Shown here: positions 10,900 through 22,452 of the stretch, piece after piece
Position numbering within the stretch: the first letter of the stretch is position 1
Layout of the letters: each line of letters opens with the position of its first letter
Source of the DNA: Larix kaempferi
Lineage: Eukaryota; Streptophyta; Pinopsida; Pinales; Pinaceae
Reading direction: 5' to 3'
DNA length: 64,000 nucleotides
Assembly (NCBI GenBank): GCA_027924585.1
Contig: BSBM01000361.1
Span: 38,857,501 to 38,921,500 of the forward strand
Position numbers and translations under genes: made by a program
The notes under the pieces: generated by a model
What the model was told of the DNA's origin: nothing
Databases searched by the model: none
The model's input: the letters and a program-made list of their open reading frames with translations, nothing else

Positions 10900-13800
10900 T
10901 TGCATGATTAGAAACATCTCATAATTTTCAGAACAAATTCTTACATATAAAGAAATATGTCATACAGTCATGCAATTATCTTAGCCAATGCTTCAATACA
11001 ACATTTATCCATATCCCGTAACTTTCTAGATGCCTTCCAATCTCTACCAGAACATTGTTAAGAGTGTGCACAACTCCCAACATGTCAGCAAAGAGGTTTC
11101 ATTCTAGATAAGTAGCAATGGAATGTTGTACAGTGCCATAGGCCACTTACCCATGTATATTAGTAGTATACTGTTCATCAATGCAACTATTCTAATATGC
11201 ACAATACATATCCTAAGTCTAGGAACATGAGCATATACATCATTGAACAATTTTATTTAAACAAACACATATGCAAGAAATGATAATTAAAATACTTATC
11301 TTTGTTTGTTCGTTGGGTGGACTCCCTCTGAGTCTTTGATTTCTTGCAGGAGCTGCTGGAGTCCTAATCTACAGTAGCTTCTTCTACACCTTTCTGTTGT
11401 GGAATGTAGAGAGATGGACAACTCCCTCTGAATATCTGCATCCTTTCATAAACCACTGGAGTGTACTCCCTCTTGATCTTTGCTTCCTGGATTACCTGCC
11501 CTTGAAATTATATACATTCTCGATCCTTATGCATGCTTGTTAGTATCATCATTGTGTTATCCTCTAGGTCTAATATAAAATCATACATTCATTAGTATAC
11601 TATTAAAACACAATAATCTCAAGCATGTATAGTCATGATCATTTCAAACAGAAATAGTAAGCATTATTATTCAAGGTTTATATAGGATTCTTATGGTTAG
11701 TCAAATCATAAGAAACATAACATGTCTAAACCTGTAATTACTCAAACCTATGACTCTTCGGATTAGTTGAATCATCAAACAAGATAAGAGATATAATATG
11801 CATAAAACCTGTGATTATTCAAATCTATACCTTCATGATTCTTCTGGTTAGTCATATCATCAATTATGGTAAGAAACATAATATGCATACAACCATGATT
11901 ATTCAAACTTATGCCTTCATGATTCTTCTGGTTAGTCATATCATCAATTATGGTAAGAAACATAATATGCATACAACCATGATTATTCAAACCTATGACT
12001 TCATGAATAATCATTATCAACAACACAACAGTATAAGATCCTAAACCAAGGTAGGATTCTAGCTTGATATAGGAAAAACATACCTGGATTAGCATGCTAG
12101 CTAGTTTATGTCTAACATACCCGCATAATGTCTTTTGGTTCTCTTCAGTGACTTGTGCTAGTAACCTGCATGTCTCATATGTTAACCATTACAAAACCAA
12201 GTTATACATACCTCGTAAATGGATCTTCTATGAGATCCATGACAATGGATGAATCTTTGTCCTCATGTTATCATGACCATATGTTCTTGGACCAGAACAT
12301 GATTTGTCTTTCTTGGTGTATCTTTCATGTTAGTAGAAAATATAAACCCCATACAACACCATAATGCATTAGTACAATCATAAGTGTCAACACCCTAATC
12401 AATGAATATTTTCTATTGTGCATTCATAGTTTTATTAAGGTGATATGACAAGTCTAAAATCAAGATTGTACTAATCGTAATAACATGAAGACAAACATAC
12501 AATAAACTTAATCATGAACAAATCTCAAAACATACCTCGATGAGTCATACCTGTCGAGATCGCTTGTAATCTTCTTATGTAAGGCCTTAGCCTCATCTCC
12601 CTCTGAAACAGGAACTTCTTCACTCATGCAGATGATCAATCCATCTTCTTCTAGAATTAACCCAATCCACTTGATTTGCAAGAACTGGACCTGGAGCTGG
12701 ATATGGGTTTGTCAGAGAAACCCCAAAAATTCAAACTTTGAATTTCAAACTTCCGAAAGGATAGAAATATGCGCCTTGATGAGCTGATCAAACTGGTATA
12801 TTCAAAATTTGAAAACTGCAAAGTTTCACTCCTCAATTTTGCCTTTGAAACTTCCGGATTCACTGGACGTGACCCTGAACTGGGGTTTGATGAAGCCCAC
12901 TCTTTTGCCCCATCAAAAGGTTTGATCCAAATCTCTAAGCTTCTATTTTTCTGAGGAGCTTCCAGCCGTGGTCACAGATTGCAAAAATTTCCATTTTTAC
13001 AGAAGCCCTAGTTTTCCACTTTTCTGATCAAAGTCCCGAACTAGGGTTTGATCAAGCCCGGCCTTCTGCCCAACCAAAAATTCTGATATTGGTCTCTAAA
13101 TTTCTATTTTGATGAGTAGCATATAGCCGTGGTCTTTGATTACAAAAATTCCAACTTTTTCCGAAGCCCTAAATTCCGGAAGCCATGAATGAAGGTACTC
13201 AAAAATAATTCTGTTTTGACAGAAATATGTACCTGATTGTTTCTGGTGTAACTCCAAACTTTTCGATCCACAGGGTATGAAAAAGTTTCTTGAGATAGCC
13301 TGACCTGTTATCTTTCCATCCTGATAGGTCTGACCTCAATTGGATTCTCTGAGAGAGAGTTATGTCAAATGTCGCAACGTGACCTGTTTTAGGATAAAAA
13401 AGAAGAGCAAACTTGTATAGCGTGCCACGTGTCACTGTTTGAACTTCGGCCTCTGAAAAAATTTCTTGAGATATCTCGGCCTGTTATATTTCCATCCTGA
13501 TAGGTCTGACCTCAATTGGACTCTCTGAGAGAGAGTTATTCCAAGTGTCGCAACATGACCTGTTTATTGGATAATACAGGAGAGCGAACTTGTACGGAGT
13601 GCCACGTGTCACTGGTTCAACTTCGGCCTCTGAAAACGTTTTTTGAGATAGTACAGAATGTGTACTACTTGTCAATTTTTATGAAATTTCATTTGGATCT
13701 TCCTAGCCCAAGATATGACCTTTTTTCCAAGGTCACCTGATTTTGACTCAGATCTGGAAGAGGCAGAAACCCTATATTGTATAGATCATAAATCACAAAG

Positions 13801-13990
13801 TACAACGAATTAGAGGTTGTACTTTGGACACAAGGTACATGGAGATTTAATCTTCGTCTTGCAACAATTTCAGATCCAAAAATTTTTCCAAAACGGATTT
13901 ATAGCGAAAGTGCTACGATGACTGGTTTTTGCTATATCAAGCCCTAGCATCGTAAGTGCAACAAGTGTCATACATGCCATATCATGCCTT
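10900..13990 (-). other. Non-coding/exon-like 5' region of the copia element (replaces gag and integrase)
   Basis: This 3.1-kb region is conserved with 38967-41700 of the sister element but contains no gag, protease or complete integrase. It holds small coding-like islands that end at GTATG. The clearest is a frame LQIKWIGLILEEDG...EEVPVSEGDE...ITSDLDR ending CTCGACAG/GTATGA near 12,555; another is bounded by GCAG and GTATG near 12,120-12,165. An 84-bp tandem repeat (about four units) lies at 11,680-12,003, and a 176-bp tandem duplication covers about 13,285-13,640. Confidence 0.55.
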
Positions 13991-14001
13991 CTTTCAGGCT
14001 A

Positions 14002-14013
14002 GCTCTGATACCA
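14002..14013 (-). other. Primer-binding site (initiator Met tRNA type)
   Basis: The minus strand reads TGGTATCAGAGC immediately after the CA end of the 5' LTR (LTR boundary at 14014). This is the standard plant copia primer site. Confidence 0.9.
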
Positions 14014-14662
14014 TGTTAAATTTTCTGAATTTACTTCAATATGATCTAGGATATTAACTAAGAGAACAACATGTACAACATATCTACAACATATCAATCA
14101 TGGAGACAATAATGCAAGCACACAAGAGACATAAAGATTTACTTGGGGAAAACCATAAAGGTGAAAAACCCCAATAACTTCCTCAGAGATAGATAGAGCA
14201 ATTATACAACCAACCATGAGAGATAGACATAACCTAGCAACAGATCCTCGTCCTCCATAAGTGCGCCACTCCTCCTTGAGTGCATGTGTGAGAAGTGAGT
14301 GAGCAAATAGAGTGCCTCCCGCACTCTATTTATACTTGACTTGACTTGCCTTTTTACCTAACTCATGTAGGCTCGAACTTAACCACATAACATAATGCTG
14401 ACTGGGCCGACCCCCAATAGGGTGGTCTAATAACCCTTCGACCCACATGGACGACCCCCAATAGGGTGGTCTAATAACCCTTTGACCCACATGACTTATA
14501 CAGGGCCGACCCCAACAAGGTGGTCTAATAACCCATCAAGTATAAGTTACGACACTTACAATATAAATAACGACACTTCCGTATAGAGGAATAATGACAT
14601 CTCTATAGGAATACAATATACATATATGTGAAATACATTCCGAAGTTACATATACATCAACA
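14014..14662 (-). repeat. 5' LTR of the copia element
   Basis: 649 bp, matching 7261-7909. On the minus strand it runs TGTTGATG...TTTAACA. The TATA-associated inverted repeat is at plus 14305-14331. Confidence 0.9.
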
Positions 14663-14667
14663 TTTTA
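14663..14667. repeat. Target-site duplication TTTTA (right)
   Basis: Exact copy of 7256-7260. Confidence 0.9.
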
Positions 14668-14790
14668 GAAGTAGAAAAAATATCCTTATCCCTTCCAATG
14701 CTCCAACACTGTATAGTAGAGAATCCTATAAACAAGTCCTTGGAGAATTCTCTATAAACTCCTTTCGTAGGATTCCGTGTAACATTTTTT
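14668..14790 (-). pseudogene. Host-gene exon, part upstream of the copia insertion
   Basis: The minus-strand frame reads NPTKGVYREFSKDLFIG, then STIQCWSIGRDKDIFSTS, and meets the insertion point. The codons continue in phase at 7255. An acceptor-like TTTTCAG lies at about 14,807-14,813. A ten-base A run just inside that acceptor may add a frameshift. No known domain. Confidence 0.45.
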
Positions 14791-15069
14791 TTTTATTTCT
14801 TGCTGAAAATTGTGAAAGTTTTAGAAATCATACAAGAGTTTTCCATATCAGCTAAAAAATTACAAGTACATGCCGCTTCATTTGATTCTAAGTAGTACAA
14901 AAATGCAAGCATGTCTTCTTATGTCCAGGGACTATCACAATTACACATACAAACAACAACAAATTCACAGCTGACTGCCGCACCAAAAAATGCAATGGAT
15001 TTGAGTGTGTTGACCAAATATGCAGGATAACAACATTGACAAGCAAACTATGAACTATTTTTGATGTCG

Positions 15070-15710
15070 TCAATGGACATACCCATCCCCTCTTTATTGA
15101 TATATATATTCAATATTTTATGAGCATCATTTGGTATTTTGGTACCATTATCCACTTCACATTATTTCTTTCTCTTTTTACTCAGAGATTTTTCTTGCTT
15201 TCCGGAGCATAAAATACTGCACAGTTGCTGGAGATGGTTTGGTGCAATTTTATAGATTTTAATGACATTATGGTCAGTGACAATCTATGACCGATCAGTT
15301 TGAACATCATGAAATTTGAAATATTCAACGATCGAATGCCTAGTTGAGCTCTCATCCTTGATTCGTTTGCAATATTGATATAAAGTATCTGCACAAACGT
15401 TTTTGTCGATTGATGTGCTGATCCAAACTGACCTGTTGATTATATTGTCCGCCACAGCGGTCAATTCATATTCATCAAGATCATGCAATGGTCTAAAAAC
15501 ATTAGAGCCATGATTCTTTATTTTATTTTGAACAAAATCCTCCTGGGTGATGCTCTTGGGTGAGCATGGAAAGGAACCACTTTGTTAAAGCTTGAATACA
15601 AACATCCATTTGCTCCACAGTCGATCCGATGTCAAAACAAGAGTTAGCTTGTCTTTAAGGCTTCCCTTTGTTTGTACAACAAAGATATCCATACATTGAG
15701 CTTGGAAAGA
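15070..15710 (-). pseudogene. Host-gene exons, central part (unknown protein)
   Basis: The exon starts at 15710, after a TTTGCAG acceptor, with SFQAQCMDIFVVQTKGSLKDK. It continues through NVFRPLHDLDEYELTA, IINRSVWISTSIDKNVCADTLYQYCKRI and YFKFHDVQTDRS, with a stop after FVFKL and another after TDRS. The join to the exon ending at 15810 is in phase. I do not recognise the family. It belongs to the same minus-strand gene as the HAD-like exons by order and orientation, but that link is inferred. Confidence 0.45.
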
Positions 15711-15809
15711 CTGCAAACATATAATATTGAAGATAATATTTAATTTGCTAATTTCATAACATAAGCAGCAATCTAAAGACTTTGATTGATAAGAAGAAAA
15801 ATTCTATAC

Positions 15810-16285
15810 CTGCCAAACATCACTAGAAACGTTTCCCTTTCCTGGGCAGGATGGCGTACTGCAGGATATCCATTTCTCCCTTGTTTTTACAACTTGATGA
15901 ATGAACAAAGTGCCTGCAAATGCCTTGTTTGATAAATTTTTTTGTTTGCAAAATTTGGTGATAATGTGCTGAGGAACATCTTTATGTAGAAGATGAGTTG
16001 TTTGATGCCGATACCTTGAATGGCGTTGTTTATATTGATCATATGCAATGATTATTTTCTGTGCAGGAATAGTATGCTGCCCATCAAATATATAAAAAAT
16101 TACTGATGGAAAATTAATTTCGTCTTCATTTCCAGGAAGAAATCCCATTGTGGTCTCCTTATCGAAAGGCAATAGAATAACATCTCTCAATGTTGTTGTA
16201 AATGTATGGAGAAGAGATACCACCATCTTTTACATGATCTCCTCATCAAATTTTCGATATTGTAACTGTGGAGGCGCAACAACAC
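15810..16285 (-). pseudogene. Host-gene exon with SCSTPSCPGKGN motif
   Basis: The frame runs VVAPPQLQYRKFDEEIM, a stop, then a stretch containing LRDVILLPFDKETTMGF and ending in EKWISCSTPSCPGKGNVSSD plus VWQ. It stops at a CAG/GTATAG donor (GT at 15808-15809). The intron is 15711-15809 (99 bp), and the codon phase across it is kept. The CSTPSCPGKG pair of cysteines could be a small metal-binding turn, but I cannot assign the domain. The hAT MITE is inserted directly upstream. Confidence 0.45.
16278..16285. repeat. Target-site duplication AACAACAC (left)
   Basis: Exact 8-bp copy at 16573-16580. Eight bp is the hAT-superfamily duplication length. Confidence 0.9.
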
Positions 16286-16572
16286 TAGGGTATTTTTCAA
16301 GGATTGTAATGCTATACCTAAGTATAGTATTCTAGGCGATTATTTTGGATCGAAAAAATCATATATATAGATAAGAAGGCAAATATTAAATATCAAACAT
16401 ACAATTTACTACCAAAATATGTAAATTTTAGCGAATATTATAGTAAAAAAACATATTTTCTGTAAATATATGCGATATTAGAGCTTAAAAATGACCAAAT
16501 AGCGAATTCATTTTTTGAAAAAAGGCCCAAAAATAGCCAATTGGCGAAATTTCGCCCCTAAAAATTTCCCTG
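16286..16572. mobile_element. hAT-type MITE, 287 bp
   Basis: Its ends TAGGGTATTTTT and AAAAATTTCCCTG form imperfect terminal inverted repeats of about 13 bp with the YAGGG start typical of hAT elements. A perfect 8-bp duplication flanks it. There is no coding capacity. A second copy in the opposite orientation is at 35465-35752. Both share an internal palindrome around CTATACTTAAGTATAG and a GGCGAAATTTCGCCCC end region. Confidence 0.85.
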
Positions 16573-16580
16573 AACAACAC
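16573..16580. repeat. Target-site duplication AACAACAC (right)
   Basis: Exact copy of 16278-16285. Confidence 0.9.
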
Positions 16581-16647
16581 ATCTTGTTATGTCAATAGAA
16601 AAAACTTTCTCATTGAACAAACAATATTTGATTTGCTCTTGTTGAAC

Positions 16648-17307
16648 TTATTTTGAACTTTTGAAGCTCTTAGTCGCTTTCCGCATCATCGCTTTAGAAG
16701 GACTTGATTTGAGTTGTTTGAAGGAATATTTCTCCACATCTTTTACAATATTTTGGAGAAATGCTCTTCTAAGGTAGATAAGAATATTTTCATGGTGTAC
16801 ATTTATCTTCTTCTTTACAATATTCATATGATGCAATACAGACAATTTTTTTGCGGCCAGGATTCTTTTCTTCCATACCAACAAAATTCCTCTCTTCAAA
16901 GGTGACGCGGTATTAATTCTGGAATGATTAGAAACATCATACAAGGGAAAAATCCACCCTTGCTTCTCACAAAAAACTGGATTTGGATTGGGAACACTTT
17001 TCATTAGATCTGGTTGATAAAGAAAAACCATAAGATCAACCTGTAGAATGAAACAAAGGTCGCTATCGACCACTTCAACTTGAACTCACAATATTTTTTC
17101 AGAAACGGGATCCGCAGATGTCAATATTCCAGCTCTAGTTTAAGCTCCATCCTCATCCAAGGAGAATAAATATAAATCCAGGTACAAATTATGTAGTTCA
17201 TCCATCTCAACATACCATTCATTTTGGAATAAACCAAGGTCGTGATCTTTTAACAATTCAAGGAACGAAATTTCTTGGTATTTACTAAGGCTCAACAACC
17301 CATACAT
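16648..17307 (-). pseudogene. Probable 5' exon(s) of the host pseudogene
   Basis: An ATG at about 17,307 opens MYGLLSLSKYQEISFLELL...DELHNLYLDLYLFSLDEDGA. The same frame continues after a TAA and a TGA into VDSDLCFILQVDLMVFLYQP...EKQGWIFPLYDVSNHSR, and ends with a Lys/Ser-rich tail at 16648. It runs in one frame for about 660 bp with only two stops, which is unlikely for random AT-rich DNA. No recognised domain. Placed here as the start of the minus-strand gene by position only. Confidence 0.4.
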
Positions 17308-17390
17308 GCTTTATCTGCAAAACAGTAAATATTAAGTGGTTAATATAAGAATGCATAAAATGTTTGTAATTATAAATTAGTGTTTTAATA

Positions 17391-19462
17391 TTAGATGTAT
17401 ACTTGCAAATGTTCATGCTAATGATCAATGGTTAAGGAACAACCCCTCATTTTCAAAATCAATTGATTGATTAAGAACAAATCTGCTAGCATTATCCATG
17501 AGAGATCGAATGCAGATTTTATAGAGTCATTTGAGATAGGATCGATCATAGAAGGAGCGATCATCATAGAAGGGGAGGCCGATCCTTCTTGTCGGAAGTC
17601 GGAAGTTGGAAGTAGGGATAAATATTGTTTCTATGTTATAACTTAGCCAATGTCCCAATCCCTACTAATTACCTCGGTAGTCAGAAGTCGGAATTGTTGG
17701 CCCTGCCTTCGTAGATTAAATATTTTTACTTTTCTCTCGAAACTGAAGGTGCGACCGACCCTTATTTTTCCCAGTATTATTTACATAATAGTTCTAGACT
17801 GCAAGAAGGGGCAACCGACTCTTCTCTAATTGTAGAGAAGAGTCTGCAGCTGAATGCGTAGACTGGTATTGTTACCGTTCCGAGATAATAAAAGAACAGT
17901 TCCTGTGGATGCTGCTCTCGCATGGGGTGAACCACGTAAACCAATGTGTTTCCGTGTATAAGTTTACTTTCATATGTATATGTGGTAATCTCACATTGAG
18001 TAATTAGAATACAAGTGCGTGATTGTGAAGAAGAAACACATAGTTTGATGAATTCGTAGCTAACTGGTGAATACAGTAGAGATTCAACGTAGTTCTGTAT
18101 ATTGTGATAGCTGCGAAGTGCGAAGTCATCTGTTATTCTATCCCATTAGTAGATGTTAAATAGAACATTAACCGAAGATGCTAACCACATTTGTGCATCA
18201 CCATGGTTAAATATGCTTGATTCCACAACCCCCCATATTCGCTACGGGTGAGACTTCAACCTGTTTACAAGGTGATGCCGAAGGGGCCAGTGAAAGGGCT
18301 TTTGTTGTGTATACATTTATCTTGTGAATGAAGGTTCGACCGATCCTTATTGTGCTTAGTATTATTTTAGTGTTCACCATTCTTCATATACATGAATAAA
18401 CATCCTAGCCTTCAGAGGTTGAATATTTTTACAATTCCCTCATAAATGAAGGGTAGGCTGACACTTCTTGTGCCCATGATTCTTTTCATAATAGTTCTAT
18501 ACAGCAAGAAGGGTCGGTCGATCCTTCTTCTGTTCACCATTTTGGATAATAGTGAATTCACAATTCTCTACTAAACAAAGGGGTGGCCGATCCTTCTTTC
18601 CAGATGTCGAAAGTCAGGATAATTCCTTTTTATATGTTGTAACTTAGCCAATGTCCCAATTGCCACGGTTATAGAAGATTGATTCTCTAACCCCCCATAT
18701 TCGCTTCGGCTGAGACTTCAATCTGTTTACTGGGAGATGCGGGAAGGGACAATGAAAAATTTCGCTCGTAAATTCGATCTTCCTGCACTCCACATTGTGG
18801 GTTGCGGGATAGCGGAATTGCTGGAACGTTTTAAGAAATTTAGGTATCCGCAATCCGCAATATATTTGCGGGTTCAGAAAAGGTGATGACATTTATTTAT
18901 TTTTAAGTTTGGTTTCTGCTTTCCGCAATCCGCATTGCGGAATGTGGAACCGAAAATATTTGCTTATGATTGATCAAACGCTTTTCGGATTCCGCAATCC
19001 GCATGCGGGTTTCCGAAATGCAGAAGCAAGAAATTCATTCTCATAAAAAATGGTATTCCCGAGATACCGGAAATGACGTATTTCCATGAAAAACAAGGCC
19101 TCCCACAAATCATGAAAATTCATAAAAACAAGAGTTATATAAAAGTTGTTATTGAGATCAAAGCATGCAAAAATGATAATGAAAAACCTCAATCATAAAA
19201 CCCCACTTCGAGATATTTTCACAATTCACTCATAAATGAAGGGGCGACCGACCCTTCTTCTATCCATTATTCATTTCATAATAGTTCTAAATGGCAAAAA
19301 GGGTTGGTCGATCCTTCTTGTGTTCACCATTCTGGATACAGGTGAATTGTAACATATAGGTGTTTACACTTCTCTACTAAACGAAGGGGCGACCGATCCT
19401 TCTTATAGCAAGTCGAGATAAATATTGTTGATATGTTATAAATTAGCCAATGCACCGATCCC
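17391..19462. repeat. Degenerate satellite array, left part
   Basis: Near-palindromic motifs of the form GAAGGGGCGACCGACCCTTC or GAAGGGTCGGTCGATCCTTC occur at about 17,747, 17,804, 18,329, 18,448, 18,507, 18,577, 19,229, 19,294 and 19,381, with the same intervening sequences as the regular array at 25381-26520. A second repeat (CCCCCCATATTCGCT...GAGACTTCAA) occurs at about 18,230 and 18,690. A segment with TCCGCAATCCGCA-type short inverted repeats fills about 18,780-19,030. No genes. Confidence 0.65.
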
Positions 19463-20164
19463 TGTAAACTTAGTCACAACATATCTATTGAACAAGAATA
19501 TCAATCACAAAGATGTAAAACAATTTGGAGTAAAAAATGTGCAAGAGAGATGCATCAGTGCTCTATAATCCAGAATGATAGAATTACAATACAATAATGT
19601 CACAATGAGTGAGCAATTTGAATTATCCAAGGAGGTCATTCGAATATACTGCATGGTGTATCTTGGATCCAACTAGGATTCCTCATCATCAATTATTTGT
19701 GGTCATCAATGCACAAGTCACTGTCAGACAGTTGTCAAACTGAGTCTAACTAAGTGTAATAAGTGTAACTGATGGTAATGTCACTAATGTAGGGATGGAG
19801 GGTCAGTGGAGGGCGCATGAGGAGTTAACTACACTCAGAATAGGCAGTCAAGTCTCATCAGAGGTCAGTCGGAGTGATAACAGCAGTAAGGAGTCAGTCT
19901 AGCCTCAAATCATGGAAAGACAACTAGCTAACTAAAGCGAACTGGACTGGTAGGTGAGAAAAGGCGCCCTTCTCAAGTGGTGGGTGAGAAGTGGGTGCCT
20001 CCTTGACTAGGAGGGATAAAACAGAGTGGAAAGTGGCTCCCGGGTGCTGGAAGACTAGGGACTAGGTGCTGGAGGCATCAAACTAGTGACTCGGCAGCAT
20101 GCAGATGCATGCATGCATGAAAAGTGCATGCAAAGTACATATTGAATGATGAGATATCCTAACA
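19463..20164 (-). repeat. 3' LTR of the 5.9-kb copia element
   Basis: On the plus strand it starts TGTAAACTTAGTCAC and ends ATATCCTAACA, followed by CCCCCCTCAAGC (PPT on minus). It contains runs of GTGTAACTGA-type 10-mers. Confidence 0.88.
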
Positions 20165-20229
20165 CCCCCCTCAAGCTATAATATGATGTAAAAAATAAAA
20201 TGTAGGGCCCTGGTTACTGAGACCAAAGG

Positions 20230-20871
20230 TCACCCCAATACAATAATGGAAAAATGCTGAAAATAAGCTAAGTGAGGAAAGAGGGAAAACCCAGTGGGAA
20301 GAAAGCCCCCCCTCAAGCTAAACATAAAATGGATATAATCTGTCTCCACCATGATGGAACTCACCCCCAACAGTGAATGGAGGTAAGAGAACTTCTTCTC
20401 AGTGAAGCTCTTGGTGAAGATGTCTGCAATTTGCTGATCAGTAGGGAAATATTGCAGAATGATGGTGCGATCATGCACCAACTCTCGGATGTAGTGCATA
20501 TGAATCTCAATGTGCTTGGTCCTCTGCCGCTGAACTGGATCTATGGAGATCTTAATATCACTTTGATTGTCACGAAATATGACAGTCGAAGTAGTGCTAC
20601 CAAAATCAAACTCGGAAAGAATACCCTGCAACCAAACTGCATGAATGCATGCATTGACTGCCCCTCGATACTCTGCCTCTGCTGAAGAAAGTGCAATGGC
20701 TGCCTGCTTTTTGCTTGAACAAAAAATAGGGCCATGGCCAATCATGAAAAAATATCTAGAAGTGGACTTTCGATCTATGCTATCACCTTCCCAATCTGAA
20801 TCAGTAAAACCAATGAAATCTAGCTCAGAATCTGCAGCATAATGTATGCCAAAATGTCTCGTACCTTGCAT
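20230..20871 (-). pseudogene. Copia RNase H domain
   Basis: The minus-strand frame carries DSDWEGDSIDRKSTS, CSSKKQAAIALSSAEAEYRG, VIFRDNQSDIKIS, RTKHIEIHMHYIREL and DQQIADIFTKSF, the copia RNase H signature in order, with acidic residues D, E and D at the expected places. It is open over 213 codons, but the RT part upstream contains stops, so it is not expressed as a full polyprotein. Confidence 0.85.
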
Positions 20872-22257
20872 ATACTACAAGATCCGCTTGGCTTCCCACC
20901 AATGAAGCTCATGGGGATTCTACATATACCTTGATATAACACTCACGGCATAAGAAATATCATTCCTTGAGTGTGTCAAGTAGAGTAGTGAACCAATCAA
21001 CTGTCGATACATAGTGCAATCTGCAAGCGGTGTAGAATTTCCTTCCTCAAGACTGATTCCTGAGAGGAATGGAAACAGAGCAGCCTTAAATTATGCCATA
21101 TTAAACTTTAATAGTAGGTTTGAAGCATACTTTTGCTGAGATAATATGATCCCATCAAATTTTTGAGCTATCTCCAAGCCCAAAAATTGCTTAAGCAATC
21201 CCAAATCGCTCATGTCAAAAGCTAGATTTAAAGCATTTTTTAGCTTGTTGATTGTAAGGAGAGTGCTACTAGTAATGAGAATATCATCAACATAAAGAAC
21301 AACAATCAGAAAATTACCTTTAACTTGCTATAGGTACACATTCGGATCAGATTTGCATCTTTTGAAATTCTGAGAAAGAAGGAAGGAGTCCATCTTTGCG
21401 TACCAATCTCTTGGGGCTTGTTTCAATCCATACAAAGATTTCTTCAATCTGCAAACTAATGATGAATCTTATATGTATCCTTCTGGATGCTCCATATATA
21501 TTTCTTAATCAAGGTCTCCATGTAGAAAAACACTCTTCACATCCATATGGTGCACTTCCCAGTGCTTGGATGTGGAAATGGCCAAAACTAGGCGGATGGA
21601 ATCCATCTTTGCAACCGGTGCAAAGGTCTCAGTGTAGTCCACTCCTTGGACTTGGGAGAAACATTTTTCCACCAGCCTAGCTTTGTATTTGTTGATAGAG
21701 CCATCAGCAGCAACTTTCATGCAGTAGACCCACTTGCATTGAACTAATTTTCTTTCAGGTGGAAGAGAAACTAGCTCCCATGTATTGTTCTTTTGAAGAG
21801 AACTGTACTCTTCATCCATGGCAGTTTGCCATTGTGGATCTCGGTGGGAATGATAGTATGATTTGGGATCTGAACCAATAATAAAATAAAATTTCTTAGA
21901 TAATAATGGATCAGAAAATGAAAGAGCCATACCTGCTCTTTGAAAGTCTACTTTTGTTCTCCTTGGATCAGCAGGATTTCCAATATTTGGAGTAGTAGAT
22001 TGTAGAGTGTTTTGGGCCCACTTTGGTACCTGAGGAGGATTATTATGGTTGGATTTTGAACCTGATATGTCATGGCCATCAAAGTCTGATAAAATATCAG
22101 ATATATCAGATCCAATTCTTTCTTCATCTTCTCTTGAAACTTCTTCTTGTAGAGACTGCGGATCGACAGTGTTTTCCTCGACTAGTTTCAAATCTGGAAG
22201 CGGTTCTTCAAACTTCACACTTCGCTCTATGAATATATTTTTGGATCTGATATTCAT
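20872..22257 (-). pseudogene. Copia reverse transcriptase, interrupted
   Basis: The open part (22257-21505) contains WQTAMDEEYSSLQKNNTWELV, CKWVYCMKVAADGSINKYKAR, YTETFAPVAKMDSIRLVLAI and HHMDVKSVFLHGDL. The catalytic YVDD lies at plus 21283-21294 within LYVDDILI, but stops and frame breaks separate the blocks between 20,872 and 21,504. Family knowledge: this is the RVT_2 reverse transcriptase that copies element RNA in the virus-like particle. Confidence 0.85.
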
Positions 22258-22452
22258 GAGTTTATATGCCTTTGATTATTCTCCATATCCTACTAGGATG
22301 CATTCAGTACTTTGTGGTTCCAAATCTTTTCTCTTTTCAGAAGGAATTCTAGCCCATGCAGTGGAGCCAAAAACTCTCAAATTGGACACATCCGGTTTGT
22401 GACCAGTGAATGCTTTGAAAGGAGTTTTACCTTTCACGGATGAATGTGGAAC

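Larger units (their letters stand above)
7261..14662 (-). mobile_element. Complete non-autonomous Ty1/copia element (7.4 kb), minus orientation
   Basis: The two LTRs (7261-7909 and 14014-14662) are each 649 bp, nearly identical, and end TG...CA; the left one is mutated to TA at its first dinucleotide. A 5-bp TSD flanks them. A primer site reading TGGTATCAGAGC on the minus strand (plus 14002-14013) abuts the 5' LTR, and a polypurine tract (plus 7910-7918, CTCCCTCTT) abuts the 3' LTR. Coding capacity is limited to RT/RNase H remnants at 9573-10765. Gag, protease and nearly all integrase are absent. In their place is about 3 kb of non-coding or exon-like sequence (10,900-13,990) shared with the copy at 38271-44011. 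Near-identical LTRs of equal length and a perfect TSD indicate a fairly recent insertion. Confidence 0.92.

Noticed and set aside
13516-13740. Similar frames in both copia copies (13516-13740 plus; 39237-39452 minus), starting MDSLRESY
   Set aside because: They are antisense to the element and overlap its repeated 5' region. Similarity follows from the elements being copies. Not a convincing gene.
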